The notes below the pieces were generated by a model, which saw nothing but the letters and a program-made list of their open reading frames with translations, was not told where the DNA came from and made no database searches. Positions 21,950 to 34,151 of a stretch of DNA of 64,000 nucleotides are shown piece by piece; position 1 is the first letter of the stretch, and every line of letters starts with the position of its first letter. Location of the stretch: the NCBI GenBank assembly GCA_948567375.1, contig OX419759.1:48337493-48401492 (forward strand), in the 5' to 3' direction. Both the position numbers and the translations under genes were made by a program. Source of the stretch: Lunularia cruciata. Lineage: Eukaryota > Streptophyta > Marchantiopsida > Lunulariales > Lunulariaceae.

Positions 21950-23600
21950 ATATTTAGGAGCTATGGATGTTGTTTGTAGTACCTCAAAGAGTGTGAATGA
22001 CCAGAGAGGTCTAACTTGTCTACCAACCTCTTCTCAATGGATCTAACTCCATTGATGCTCCTTTAGGTTGTGGAGCACATATTGCATTCCTAGTCATTAT
22101 GGCAAATGTATCTATCTACCTATGCTAATCTGCATATAAATTTTAGGACATTTTTATCACCAATATAAGAGACAAAAGCCTTAACACTTGAACCTAATCT
22201 CCTCTCAGTTATGGCCATGCTAGCCAATCTATGCTCCAACTGCTAAATCCAAGTAGCCATGGTTGTATTAGAAGCAAGGACTAGTATTGGGCCCATACCA
22301 AGTGTAGGTCTTTACCTCTTGTCCTCCATGACATAGGGCTCTTCTACCACTTGACATAATAGCCCTACCACTTTGTAATTCTAGGTGGATATCAAAGCAT
22401 TGGTTACTTGTGACCAAATTTATGGCAATGGTCACATTATCTCTAGGTTGGTTGTGATGCACCAAAGGCATCATGTCCACTACCTTGAGTGCACTCTCTC
22501 TTATGGTGAGATTCACAAGTCCAACAAGCAATACCACCACTCATTGGCTACTATTGAGAAAAAAAATGATGGTAATGGTCTAGCTACACTAGGCCTTCCA
22601 CTTGCTTGATAAGATTTGGGTTGTCCATTATACCCTTGGAAGTCAACACAATGTGGTGCACTTTGCTACACTCTAAAGAAGTAAAAATTGTGGATGAGGT
22701 CTCCCCACCAAATCTAGATGTCACCACTCTTTCCTCTACCATGTTGAGCTTAATGTGCTTAGGTAAACTAAAGACTACCACCAAAGTGGGCAAGATAGCT
22801 TACAACAACATAACATCATGTACTATACATCATATCTCCTTGTCTATACAAGATATCAGATCACATACCAAAACTAGACTACTTGGGCCCCAATAGCTCC
22901 CTGAGTGAAATTGATCAACCATCTCATGCAAGTGTATGCCTCACACAAGCTCTCTCCACTCTCTCATTGGAACTCTTGCAGGCTCTTCAACTTGTCAATT
23001 CATCCTCCTTGTTAGTTTTGCCTAAAGCACTCAAAGAACTCTATGATGGGATTGAATCCTAGTATTGCACCACCTCCTATAATGATACCTCTACTTGTAG
23101 TAGCACCATCTCTAAATAGTGCACTTCCATTAAATACACCAAGGCTACTAGAGCTAGAACTTATGGGTTTTGTTGATCTAGCCCTAGACCAAGCTTGAAG
23201 TGATATAGATGTAGTTTGAAGACCAATATTATCTCCATAGTTCAATCTCTTCCAAGTAAGTTCTCCTAAAATCATCTATCAATATACCCTCCAAGTGTTA
23301 AAACAACCTCTTCCATGCCATAAAAGATATGAATAAAATCACGTTCCATATCTTTTGCAAATCACATCAACTATCAAACTCTTTGATGAAGTCATCCAAC
23401 TCAATGGTATCTATTATACCAAAGTAGCATATAGGGCCTTTGGTGGCTCCATAAATCTCATCCATATCAGATAACAACAGTGTGGACACACCAAGTGCAC
23501 TCTCAACTAGATTAACTCTTGTATCAAACTCCAAACCAGAATCAATCTCTTCTCTCATTGGGACCTAAGATATGGGTTGATCTCAAGTGCCAGTTCGTGT
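21950..23600 (-). pseudogene. Element M gag, decayed minus-strand copy
   Basis: The complement of 23367-23558 encodes MREEIDSGLEFDTRVNLVES and later DMDEIYGATKGP and IELDDFIKEFDS, matching copy B gag after its codon 50 or so. 22600-22800 matches the block AERIELNMVEERVVTAGFGR, and 22268-22540 the zinc-knuckle region (in a shifted frame). Because M-R-E-E-I-D is at a position where copy B reads V-R-E-E-I-D, it does not establish the gag start. Numerous stops and frameshifts. Confidence 0.7.
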
Positions 23601-24967
23601 AAACCCATTGTTCACTCTAGCAAAATCTCCTCTTAAATCCCTAGAGAACTTTGTTGTGATGATATACCCCAAACCATAACTATAACGACCAAGTACCACC
23701 ACCAAGAACCACCCACTAATGTAACTCTAGTTATGACAACTACACAAGGAGAAATACAACTTGTAACATATCATCATAACAAGCATTCCTATGGTCTGTA
23801 GGCCATCACTTCCTACCCCACTATTGAGAGCACACTAGAGCACCAACGCTCTAAATATCAAGGCACCTCACTTAAATATGGTGCACAAATAAGAAGCAAA
23901 GAATAGAGTGGGTCCAATCACAAGAGATCAAAATGATAACACTCCATCTCACAAATCAACACCAGATTAACTTTGCCAACATTTGGCATTTGACTTAATA
24001 AGAATGTTTATCTACTTTTGTGCTACCAAGATCACCAAAGATAGGATCAAATTGCCTCTCCTAGCCAAAGCTACATATGAGTATATGTATCAATCTAATA
24101 GTCACCACAACAACAAGTGAAGGTAGACTAATTGGCTAGGGTACTAGTCTAGAAACCAAAGATTTGGAGTTCAAACCTATTGCATAAAATCTTGAAGGGT
24201 GGCTAGAGTTTACCACATAATTACCTTAAACTCAACTAAAGTGGCTAGTTTCATGCCAACAAGCTAGCTCGTTGGCCTTTGTAGCCTCTCTAGCTCACAA
24301 TCTTATGACTCAAAGCCTCTAAATGCCAAAATTAACCAAATAAAGCCTTTCTTCTTGCCAATTTGACCCTCTCTAAATCAAGTTAACCTCCATCAATTCA
24401 AGCATTAGCTAGGGCATACTCTCTAAACCTAAGTAACCTCCACAAAATCAAACCCTAGCTATGGTATACTTGGGTTATCTCCAACTTTGGACAACTTATG
24501 CCAACTTGACCTCCAAACATATATAACTTCTACCAATTTGATAGACCTCTATTAGAGTTGGTTGACCATTAAATCCTCTACCAAACATCAACTTGGGCCA
24601 AATCTAGATGATGGGAACCTCTTAATCCCTACTTCAAGGAAATAGGTTATAAATCTATATTCAATTTTGCATCTTGGGCTCAACTTGCACCAAATCTACA
24701 TTGATTTCACATTTATGGGCTCAAATCAAACACTCATTATCTCAAATTGACTCAATTATCAACAAATTTAGGAGTGCTTTTGCACACCATTTGCCACATT
24801 GTAAAATTTACAATAACTCAAGTAGGGATTTTTACCCATGATCCACACAACTGAAGGAGAATTTTGAGTAACAATGATTGTAGATACGAGCAATCCCACC
24901 AAGCTTGGAGATACCTCCAACGCACTTGGTTTCTACATCCAATTTCCCCTTGATTTTCACTTCTCTA

Positions 24968-25505
24968 TGTAATCAATTCAATCTCCACTCAAATCACACT
25001 CAACTTGGATCAGAAATAAATTCTCAACCCAATGATTTGCCAACAATGAGCACCAATTACAATCAAGCCAAACCCACACCCACTCTAGCTAAGAGATTCT
25101 TGGTGATGCTTGCCAACCTCTATCCACCATAGCCAAGAACTCCAAGGTTCAACATTAAAGAAGTGATTTCTTTGGGCACTTTGAAAGTATACTTCTTTGC
25201 TTGACTTGGATCTTCAACCCTAATAGCACCATTGATGACCCATCTAATGATGCAAAAATTTCAAGTGATGGTGGATCCCATGGTATGATCAATAACTCTA
25301 ATACAAAATCTGGCCATCATTAAGTAATCTCTATGCAAGTACTAATATAACTATGACTACCAAGACTATCACTCCAACATCCAAGAAAACTAGCTTTGGC
25401 ATTATAAATGTCATGATAGTATAATAAGTTGAGTCCTTATTGGATAGATTGCACACAAACTCATAAAAAAGTTTAGTAGAGTCACTATTTTACAATACAA
25501 CATGT
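24968..25505 (-). repeat. LTR of decayed element M copy
   Basis: Starts TGTAATCA on the + strand (complement of the GATTACA end of copy B's LTR) and shows the CTATCCACCATAGCCAAGAAC and GAAGTGA motifs of the M LTR. The right boundary is approximate because the first 100 LTR bases are badly decayed. Confidence 0.6.
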
Positions 25506-25588
25506 GTAGAAACATTCTTCAATTGGTTTGGTAATAGTTGTGGATAAAAAAAGTCCATACCTTTTGATAATGGTTATTTATTGATAAT
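25506..25588. other. Short AT-rich gap between element M remnant and element D
   Basis: No feature seen; the exact edges of both neighbours are uncertain by some tens of bases. Confidence 0.4.
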
Positions 25589-26050
25589 TCTAACAATATG
25601 GAGTTTAGTGACAAAGGTAGTCAAGGCTAAGAAAGTAGAAAATGGGCCAAATTAGCCTAAAATATTCTAGAAGTATCTTGGAAGCTACTTGGTACCCTCC
25701 CAAGTATTGAGTACGTGCATGCCATGTGGTTACTTCTAGGTGGAAGCTTCTTAGGAAGCTTCCCAGTTAGCTTAGCTTGCACTCCAAGTAGGTAGCTTTT
25801 AGAAGCTTCCAACTAGCTTAGCTTGCATGCTAAGTAGATGACTTTTAGAAAAAAACTTCTTGAGAAGCTTCTTGGTTAACTTGGGTTGCCTTCCAAGAAA
25901 GCGGCTCAAGGAATCTTCTCAAGAGCCTTGTATGCTATCTATAAATACCAAAGCCAAAGTTCATGCTAGACATTCAGAGTTTCCCGCACTCAAGTTTCCC
26001 AATGTGATCTTCCATTCTCCTATTTCTCTCCTTGCTCTTGGTCTTTTACA
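25589..26050 (+). repeat. 5' LTR of element D
   Basis: From TAACAATATGGAG to GTCTTTTACA. It matches 30906-31396 and the complement of 21432-21893. It contains several copies of the short motif AAGCTTCT/AGAAGCTT, giving it a palindromic texture. Confidence 0.8.
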
Positions 26051-26376
26051 TTAGTATTAGAGAAAGAATGGGATGGATGGAATTTATGGACCACCAAATC
26101 TATTTTGCCAAAGTATTGGGATTTTTGTGTTTTAGGCATTACCTAAGCATCGTTTCACATAGTTCATCACCTTGCGCATTGGACAGAATTCTAAATATGA
26201 TCACTTTGTTTGAAGAACCCTTGGTACTTCCGATTGTAACTTATGGAGAACAATGGACGTGTTGCATCTATGTTAATAAATTAGATAAATTGGAAGTAAT
26301 GTAAGAGAGTAAGAGCCATGGTGGCACTACTTGAGGTTATCATTATTATGCAATAACAAATTGAGCACCTTACTTA

Positions 26377-27240
26377 TTGTTAGATGAACAAGACCCATCA
26401 ACAACAAGAGCACATAGAAAGAGCACCAATTCAAGAAGGAGAAGACCAAATCTGATTTCCAAGCCTAAGGTATTTGAAGGTAAGAATCTTTTGGGTGCAA
26501 TGGAAAATTTTGTGTTTAATTGCAAATATTATATTGAAGCTACTAATCTTAAACATGAATGGAAACAAATTCTCTTGCCTTCTAATCAATTGGATGGAGA
26601 AGCAAAGCTATGGTGGCAATCATGAGTAAAGCGAGTTGAACGGAAATATGTTGCACCAATCTTGACTTGGGTAAAATTCAAGAGTGCAATAATTGGTCTA
26701 TTCCAAGCTATAAATACCACACGAGCTGCACAAGATAGGTTGGCATAGTTGAAGCAGATTGGCTTTGTAAGAAGTTACATCACACAATTCTAGAACACCA
26801 TCATGCAAAGTTTAGATAAACTAAAAGGTAAAGCTTTGGATCATTTGTGAGGGGCTTGAAGCACAAACCAAATTAGAGGTAACTATGCAAGAAACACAAC
26901 GCTTGGAGGAAGCCATGTAATTGGCCAAACACTTTGATTCCTTGGTTATAACAACTTGGTCTTGATTTTGACATCCACAAAACCTACCAATTCACTAATA
27001 GAGTGGAGGAGCCGGCACCAATGGAGATTTATGCCATTCAATAAAGACCACTTTGAACCATAGATAGAGACAAATTGTGACAAAATGGTGGTTGTTTCTA
27101 TTGTTGCCAAATTGAGCATTGTATTGCTGAATGTCCACTCAAGAATGGGAGACCTCAACAAGTTGCCTAGATGGAGTTTGTGGAGCAAAATGATCAAGGA
27201 AATGAGGAATCCCAAAAGGAGATTTTGAGCCGCTTTGTAG
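26377..27240 (+). pseudogene. Element D gag with zinc knuckle
   Basis: 26377-26625 keeps an 82-codon frame with the gypsy gag start (KPKVFEGKNLLGAMENFVFN, later EAKLWWQS). It continues across stops through KFKSAIIGLFQAINTT and a helix-rich stretch to a canonical CX2CX4HX4C knuckle at 27093-27134 (CFYCCQIEHCIAEC). At least five in-frame stops, several at former CAA/CAG/TGG positions. Confidence 0.75.
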
Positions 27241-27660
27241 GAACTTGATTAGTTCCAATGAGATCAAAAGCTCAACCTATGCAAGTTTGCTTCACTTGCA
27301 AGGTATGATATCTAGTCGTGGTTGTAGGATTTTGGTTGATTTTGAAGTTCAAAGAATTGCATTTCCATGCATTTAGCAAAGGAATTACATATTCATATCA
27401 AGTTAGTAATTGGAAGTAGATTGATGATAGTGGATGGTAGAAAAGATTCTGCATTCTATACCTCACATCCTATTGCATTTAGGATTGGGAAGGAGTATTT
27501 GGAGTGTATGAGGTTTGTAGTAGAACCTTTACACTATGATGTCATTTTGGGTTTGCTTTGGCTTGAACTTCATAAGGTTCGATTTGATTGGACCCAACAC
27601 AAATTCAAGTACAACACCAAGGTATGAATTTCCGATTAGGTTGTTTGGCACCTCTAAGTA
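27241..27660 (+). pseudogene. Element D protease remnant
   Basis: 27367-27627 is open for 86 codons and contains KEYLECMRFVVEPLHYDVIL followed by GLLWLELHKVRFDW, the VILG(L)PWL-like block that ends retrotransposon proteases. The catalytic Asp block expected upstream (about 27290-27360) is frameshifted. Confidence 0.65.
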
Positions 27661-27682
27661 AGACACCTAAGAATAATCAATC

Positions 27683-27922
27683 CCAAAATGGGAAGTTTAC
27701 CAAGAAATTAGCCATAGGACAAGCTCTGAAGGAGGATAAGTTCCAAGATTGGAAGTTTATCAAGAAAACAACCATAAAGCAAGCTTTGAAGGAAGATAAG
27801 TCTCAAGATGGGAAGTTTATTAAGAAAGTAGCCACAAAACAAGCTTTGCTGGAAGATAAGTCCATAAATAGGAAGTTTATCAATGAAGCAACTATAGAGT
27901 AAGCTTTGGAAGAATAAGATAA
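27683..27922 (+). repeat. Coding tandem repeat, 4 units of 60 bp, between protease and RT of element D
   Basis: Four consecutive units of exactly 60 bp (27683, 27743, 27803, 27863) without indels. They encode a 20-residue repeat approximated by DGKFIKKVATKQALLEDKS, basic and acidic in alternation, within an open frame 27588-27902. The last unit is the most diverged and has a stop. Element E has one unit at the same place (about 19735-19800), so copy number expanded in the D lineage or contracted in E. Confidence 0.85.
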
Positions 27923-27935
27923 GTAAGTTTTTGTA

Positions 27936-29400
27936 GTGTGGATCAAGCCAATTACACGAGGAGAATCCAAGGAGGATCAAGAGCCTCATCAAGCAATGGT
28001 TGATCAAATAATTCAAGAGTTTGTGGATGTGTTTGCGGATGATCTATTGGATGAATTACTCTCTAATTGTGGTATGCCCTTCAAGATTGAGTTATTGCTA
28101 GGGAGTACTCCAATGCGTAGACCAATCTATTGGCTCTCACCAAAGGAGTTGGAGGAGTTGCAAACAACACCTAAGGAGTTGTTGGAGAAGGATCTCATAT
28201 GACATAGTACATCTTCTTGGGGAGCACCAATACTATTTGTTCCAAAGAAGGAAGGAGAATTTCATTTCTATATTGATTATCATGGGCTCAATAAACAAGT
28301 AGTGAAGAATGCATATCCCTTGCCTCAAATTGATGTCTTGCTTGATCAATTGAGTGGAGCATGATATTTCTCCAAGTTGAATCTTTGCAATGGCTATTGA
28401 CAAATCTCCATTGACAGGGAGGATGTGCAAAAGACTACCTTTTGCACAAGGTATGGGCATTTTGAATAAAGAGTTTTACCTTTTGGGCTCACTATATGCT
28501 CCAACAATCTTCATGGATCATGTGCATAGGGTGTTGAATGGACTATTGGATTGGTATGTGATGGTGTTCTTGGATGACATTTTAATTTATAGCAAGACAT
28601 AGACGGAACACAAAAATTATGTGTGAGAAGTCCTAAGGTGACAACATCAATGGAAGCTTTATTGCAAGAAGTCAAAGTGTACTTTTTGGTAGAAGGAAGT
28701 TACCTTCTTGGAACACAAGGTCTTATCAAAAGGAACCAAAATGGAAGAGGAGAAAATCAAGGCCATTATTGATTGGCCTACTCCAAAGGATACCATAGAG
28801 GTGTAAGTATTTAGTGGATTGATAAGTTTCTACCAATGGTTCATCCATTATTATATGCACATGGCAGCACATATGGTCAACCTCTTGGAGAAAAACTCAA
28901 GCTTTCAATGGTTTGCCAAGCATGAAGAAGCATTCTAAAAGCTAAAACTTATGGTGTCTTCAAGATCTATTCTTCAACCATGATCCTCAACTACCTTGTA
29001 TGGTTGACTTTGATGCTTATAACTTTTCCATTGGAGTTTTGTTGCAACAAGAATTCCCAGATGGGTTACATCTCATTGCTTTTGTGTCTCGTTGATTAAA
29101 CACTGCAAAAAAATTTTGCTCTACATGAGATTGAGAACAACTAGCAAAGGTATATGCCACCAAGGTATGGAGGCATTATCTCTTGGGAAAACAAGTGCTC
29201 ATGCAAATTAATCACAAACTCTTGTTGTAGACATTATATTTGGGGCACATGAAGAGTCAACATCATCGATGGGAGAAACAACTCCAATTATTTGACATCA
29301 AACTTGAGTACAAACCCAATTGGTTCCATGTCATCCTTGATTCCCTATCATGAAAACCTAATTTGAAGTCTCTTCTTCTCATCACAGCGGCAATTATGAT
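27936..29400 (+). pseudogene. Element D RT and RNase H
   Basis: RT blocks in order: MPFKIELLLGSTPMRRPIYW (about 28070), [38 protein letters not shown], an LPFGL-like block near 28484, and the catalytic YxDD-type motif as VFLDDILIYS (about 28565-28595). RNase H follows with IGVLLQQE (about 29030) and MQINHKLLL-like text near 29200. Stops at 28200, 28362, 28397 and elsewhere, and frame changes; not functional. Confidence 0.75.
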
Positions 29401-29426
29401 GATGTCAGTCAACTCCAAGATCCAAA

Positions 29427-30400
29427 TTGAGTTTAGGACAACTCTATAACAAGATCCATTCTTTTAGATGGTACAAGTTCATCTTGCAACATGCAACAAC
29501 AAGTAAAACACCTTCTCCTTCAAGGAAGGCTTTCTATTCCATGAGGACTAGATATATGTTCCAGCCAAGGGTGATCCCCGACTTGTATGCCTCCAAGAAG
29601 CTCATGACTTACCAATTGTTAGTCACATGGATGTGGACAAGACCTTGGGTACCCTCCAACACAAATGGTGGTCGCCCAACATGGCACAAGATATTCAAGA
29701 GTTTGTTTGATTGTGTGAGAGTTGCAAACATAACAAGGCCAACAACCAAAAATCAAGTAGACTCCTTCAACCACTCCCCATTCCATCTACTCAATGGGAA
29801 CACATAAGCTTGGATCTCATTACATCCTTACCCAAGACAAAGCAAGGTCACACAACAATAGTGGTGTTTGCGGATAAGCTTAGTAAGCAAATCCATTTGG
29901 CACCTACCTTTGATACCGTGGATGTTCCAACATTGGCGCATATCTACTTTGACACTATCTTGAAGCATCATGGGATGCCTTGTGTACTCATCTCTAACCG
30001 GAATCCTTGATTCATTGGAAAATTTTGGCAAACACTCTTCTAGAAACTTGGCACTAAGCTTGCTTTGTCTATGACCTTTCATCCTCAAATTGATAAACAA
30101 ACTGAATGTGCAAATTGCACCTTGGCGGATATGCTTTGTGCCTTTATCAACGTTTACCTTACCGATTGGGATGAATGTCTTGCAACTACGGAGTTTGCAT
30201 ACAATAATTCCAAACAAGTAAGCATTGGATTCTCTCATTTTTTCCTCAATTTTGGCCAAGATCCACTTGTTCCAAAATCTCTTCTTGCTCCTCTTCCATC
30301 TTATGTCCCTCATACTTCCACCTTATTGACCACCATATCCCAATCTCTCCAACAAGCCAAATCTCATCTCCTTGTTGCTCAAAATTTTTAGAAATAATAT
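29427..30400 (+). pseudogene. Element D integrase
   Basis: 29711-30010 keeps HH-CC end CESCKHNKAN and the core start WEHISLDLITSLPKTKQG with the first Asp, VVFADKLSKQIHL, and CVLISNRNP where the second catalytic Asp (normally S-D-R-D) is Asn. 30065-30391 holds MTFHPQIDKQTECANCTLAD (Glu of the triad present) and FAYNNSKQVSIG. A TGA at 30008-30010 and frame breaks separate the parts. Confidence 0.75.
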
Positions 30401-30693
30401 GCAGACCACCATCATCATGATCCCACTTTTCAAGTTGATGATAAGGTCATGTTCTTGTCTAATAACCTACCTTTCCCACTTGATACCTAAGTCCATAAAC
30501 TTGCTCCTAATTGGATAAGACCCTCTAATGTCACCCAAATCATTTCTCTTGTTGCTTATTGACTTGCCTTGCCTTGCATATGTGCATCCACCTTATCTTT
30601 CATATCTCTAAGTTGAAACCTTTTGTTCCTAATTGATCTTCTTTTTCCTCTCATGTCAAACCTCCTCTTCCTCCTCTTGTCCCTATCAATGAT

Positions 30694-30880
30694 CATGAAG
30701 AGTATGAAGTAGATCGGATCCTTGCATGGTGTTACATTCAACAAGGCCGTTGACAACATACAAAGTACAAAGTCCTGTAGAAAGGATGTCTCCTTCATGA
30801 TGCCACTTGGAAGTCTCTTTCTCATATGCAGAATGCACAAATGGCCATCCAAGAGTTTGAAGCTTAATGGCGACAAGGAC
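30694..30880 (+). pseudogene. Element D chromodomain remnant
   Basis: One frame reads EEYEVDRILAWCYIQQGR, then after a stop HTKYKVL, KGCLLHDATWKSLSHMQNAQ and AIQEFEA. This is the chromodomain pattern (EVDRIL ... KWKG ... ATWEP ... A...F) at the C-terminus of chromovirus integrases. The lysine/tryptophan pair WK.G has been hit by a stop, so methyl-lysine binding is lost. Confidence 0.7.
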
Positions 30881-30905
30881 ATCACCAACTAGCGGTGGGG
30901 GGATA

Positions 30906-31396
30906 TATAACAATATGGATTTTAACGATGAAGTTAGTCAAGGCTAACAAGGTAGCAAATGGGCCAAATTAGCATAGAATATTCTAGAAATATCTAGGAA
31001 GCTACTTGGTACCCTCCCAAGTATTGAGTAACGTGCATGCAAAGTGATAACTTCTAGGAGGAAACTTCTTGGGAAACTTCTTGACTAGCTTAACTTGCAC
31101 CGCAAGTAGGTATTTTTTAGAAGAAATTTTTTAGAAGAAAGCTTATAGAAGCTTCCAAATAGCTTAGCTTGCATGCCAAATAGGCGACTTCTAGAAGGAA
31201 ATTTTTTGAGAAGCTTCTTCATTAACTTGGTTTGCACTCCAAGAAAGTGGCTCAAGGAAACTTCTTGAGAAGCTTCTTAAGAGCCTTGTATGCTCCCTAT
31301 AAATACCAAAGCTCATACTAGACATTCATAGTTTTCCACACTCAAGTGTCCCAATGTGATTTTCCATTCTCCTATTTCTCTCCTTGATCTTTTATA
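30906..31396 (+). repeat. 3' LTR of element D
   Basis: TATAACAATATGG to CTTTTATA, preceded by the polypurine tract at 30891-30905. Similar to the 5' LTR with many substitutions and small indels, indicating an old insertion. Confidence 0.8.
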
Positions 31397-32690
31397 CTCC
31401 AATGTGTGATTTTAAATATATGTGAGCTATACTTTGTTGCAATGATGACTTACAAAAATTAACAAAGTAGTATCATTTCAAGATATATTCTTTCATTTTA
31501 ATGATATATATTCAAACATATTCTTTCATCTAATTAAGTTAGCAATGGTTATAAAATGGAAAGTGATATTCCTTATGATTTTATTCATTATTTATAAAAT
31601 AATTTGAGATGATATGATCTTTTTACATAACTTAAGCATAGGAAGAATAATAAACTCTTCTATGTTGATAATCTTGCTTATATTTTTTTTTCAATACTTT
31701 TATATGTATTATGTAAATTTGGGTTTTGCAAAGTTAAGAAAGAAAAGTTTTCTTTAATGATAGTGGTTGTTTTAAGGCTATATAAATAGTATAAGAATGA
31801 CGCAAAGATTAATTTGTGAATCCAATTTGGATGAAATAATTTTTTAATATATATCATGATAAATAAATTGAGTTAGTAAAATATTTCTATCGACTTAAAT
31901 TTAAAGAAAAATAATGTTTTAATTCTTACTATGGGTGTTTCTTCAAACAGCAGAAATGAACAACAAGAGGCTGAATGCTTGATTTTGAGTGATCTTTTGT
32001 ATAATTTTACTTAGTACTAGTATAAAATTAATCACAAAATGCCAAATTTAAAATAGCATTTTGATTGCACCATATTTTGAATTTGAATATAAGTTTACTT
32101 CTCAATATTCTTTCAATATAGAGAAAATTACAGTTAGAAATATAAAGTTACCCAGTTGCAGACTCTTGACGAGATAAAAGAATATAATTTACATGTAAAA
32201 ACCATAGTCCTCTATTTTCTTTACTAGCATGACTTCACCTATTCGTAACAATAATTCTATAGAAATGTATCCTTTTTCTCAGATAAAATGGTAACAGATA
32301 TTAGTCATATAAAAACCAAGCTAAGGACTAAAACTGAGTAAATCATATACGCAGGACTTCACCTGATTCTTCCGATACAAATAACAATAACACAAAGGAA
32401 ACGACAACCTAGTGGTAGATTAAAAGAAAAGAGTCAATCTTCATGCTCATATGAATAAGCTAACTTGAATAACCTCAATGATAACTAAACAAGTTGCTGG
32501 ACAATATTGTTGTCAGCATCGCTCATTATTCTGAAGATTGCAGAGTACATCTCTCTTCTCTGCTCATCAAGTACCTTAAAAGTCTTGATATTGACGGAGC
32601 AATAATATATGGAGCCAGAAAACAGCAACGCATTACGAGTTGTTGTTCTCTCAGCGAAACAAAAGGGGTTTCGAGCAACCCTTTCCAGTT
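31397..32690. other. AT-rich intergenic stretch
   Basis: Very AT-rich, no open frame above 67 codons, no LTR or domain seen. It separates element D from the SEC8 upstream region. Confidence 0.6.
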
Positions 32691-32691
32691 T

Positions 32692-33228
32692 CCGTAAAAA
32701 TACAGCAAAGCATTTTTATGGGAAGACTACGGGAGACACCGTAAATTTCTAGGGGGTGTGAGAGGAAAATTCATTAGTTGTACTAGAAAAACTCCCTTGG
32801 CTTTATGCAAATTTACGGGTGATGAATAGTTTATGGCCTATGGATCGTCCATCAAACTTAACTACCAAAATAAATGGTACCAAAAATGATCCGAAAACAG
32901 ACCATTTGAAACTCTAAATTTCATGGTAAGATTTAGAAATATTCCTGTTTTGATTTACGGGATTCCATGAATAAACTTACGAAGTCTTAGGGAATAAAAA
33001 GATTTCAATAATAGATTTATGGTACTCTCGAGACAGGAGAGTTTCGATTCACAAAACACGAGAAACATTTTACGGGAAAGACTCCCTAGCCGTAAAGGGC
33101 TACGGGTCGCCTTTTGGTTCCCGTAGTATTTTACGGTTGCGGGGCCTTTACACGTATAAAACTGGAGTCTCGGACGCGTGCACTACCCGTAAATCGCTTG
33201 AAACCCCCTAATGTCCAATTCCCGTAAA
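32692..33228. repeat. Cluster of TTTACGG / CCGTAAA motifs
   Basis: At least nine copies of TTTACGG or its complement CCGTAAA, many extended to TTTACGGG, in about 540 bp: near 32692, 32739, 32812, 32954, 33068, 33090, 33130, 33186 and 33221. Some face each other as inverted pairs (33068 and 33090). Two direct copies of CTTGAAACCCCCTAATG lie at about 33198 and 33236. No coding frame explains it. Confidence 0.65.
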
Positions 33229-33254
33229 GTCCATTCTTGAAACCCCCTAATGCA

Positions 33255-34151
33255 GGAGAAGCGATGGGAGTAATTATGCCAGCTTGTCTGAAGTTGCCAG
33301 CGGGAAGGAGGGACTGACAGAAATACCTTAGGTGAGTACTCAATTGTATCCGCACAGCACGTGTGCACCCATCGAGCCCAGCCGGAAAGTTACAAACAAT
33401 TTGCGTTCTCTCCGGAGCTCATTAGAACCTTGCGAGAGGCACGAAGAGATTGGAATGTCAGTCTACGTCCTGGCTCCCTTGGTCGGAAGGAGTCGAGGTC
33501 AGACGATCGATCGAAACGCTAATTACTGAAGGGAAAGTCGACGCAAGGGAAGGTGTTTTCTTATGGTTGGTTTCTAATGGTTTAGAGGTATTAGCTGATC
33601 TGTCGAGGAGGAATGCGGAGAAGAATATTGTATTGCTGAGCAGGGCGCTGGAGTAGGATTGTGGCCAGTTTGCCGCAGGAGGATCTGAAGTGGAAACTGA
33701 AGCTGACGGGTTGTATAGTACGTTCACAACTATGGAACACAGGAGGATGCTGTTGCTCATTTGTCAACGCTTCAATGCTTGAGTTACCTTTGTGCGTCAA
33801 TACCTGGATGAATTGGTAGAGGAGAGAATTTCAGACAGTAAGGGCACGAAGCGTTACCGCAGGGTTTACCGCCAAGTGGAGATGAATGTGGATGATATAA
33901 GGATACAGAAATTGAAAAGCAGATCAAAGCGTATTTCAATCCCGCATTAGTCAACGAACACATATAAGTAACCCTTGTCACTGAAGCGATTGTAACACGT
34001 ATTGTATGTCCGCCTATTTATTGCAGAATCACTACTCATAATACGGGGGTTGTTGATGCAGTACATTTTTTGCTGGAAGAAATAAAACTTCAGCCAAATA
34101 GGATTGAATGATACAAGGTGCGAGGTGAAGTAAGTGTCTGCCGGCTACAGC
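33255..34151 (+). promoter_or_regulatory. Upstream region of SEC8 (promoter and 5' UTR, undivided)
   Basis: Mixed-composition sequence with only short frames (up to 100 codons, on both strands, none with a recognisable domain). Its position directly before SEC8 exon 1 makes it the likely promoter and 5' UTR. I could not identify a confident TATA box or transcription start. Confidence 0.4.

Larger units (their letters stand above)
21910..25505 (-). mobile_element. Element M remnant: 5' LTR, leader and gag, minus strand
   Basis: Complement order: LTR (about 25505-24968), leader (24967-23600), gag (23600-21910). Similarity to copy B ends near B 51712, where element E's LTR adjoins. Compared with copy B it is strongly shifted towards A and T, so it is an older, decayed copy. 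No protease or methyltransferase portion is present. Confidence 0.75.
25589..31396 (+). mobile_element. Element D: full-length but dead chromovirus (Ty3/gypsy with chromodomain)
   Basis: Two LTRs (25589-26050 and 30906-31396), a primer-binding site resembling initiator-methionine tRNA (TTAGTATTAGAG after the 5' LTR), gag with a zinc knuckle, protease, tandem coding repeat, RT, RNase H, integrase, chromodomain and a polypurine tract (GCGGTGGGGGGATA) before the 3' LTR. Every domain contains stops or frameshifts. The LTR ends have lost the canonical TG. Chromoviruses use the chromodomain to direct integration to heterochromatin. Confidence 0.85.

Noticed and set aside
27683-27922. CRISPR-like array
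   Set aside because: The 60 bp units are contiguous without unique spacers and are coding; a tandem duplication explains them.
33332-33981. Several 60-100 codon frames on both strands upstream of SEC8
   Set aside because: Overlapping on both strands, no family motif, no consistent splice partners; treated as promoter/5' UTR sequence.
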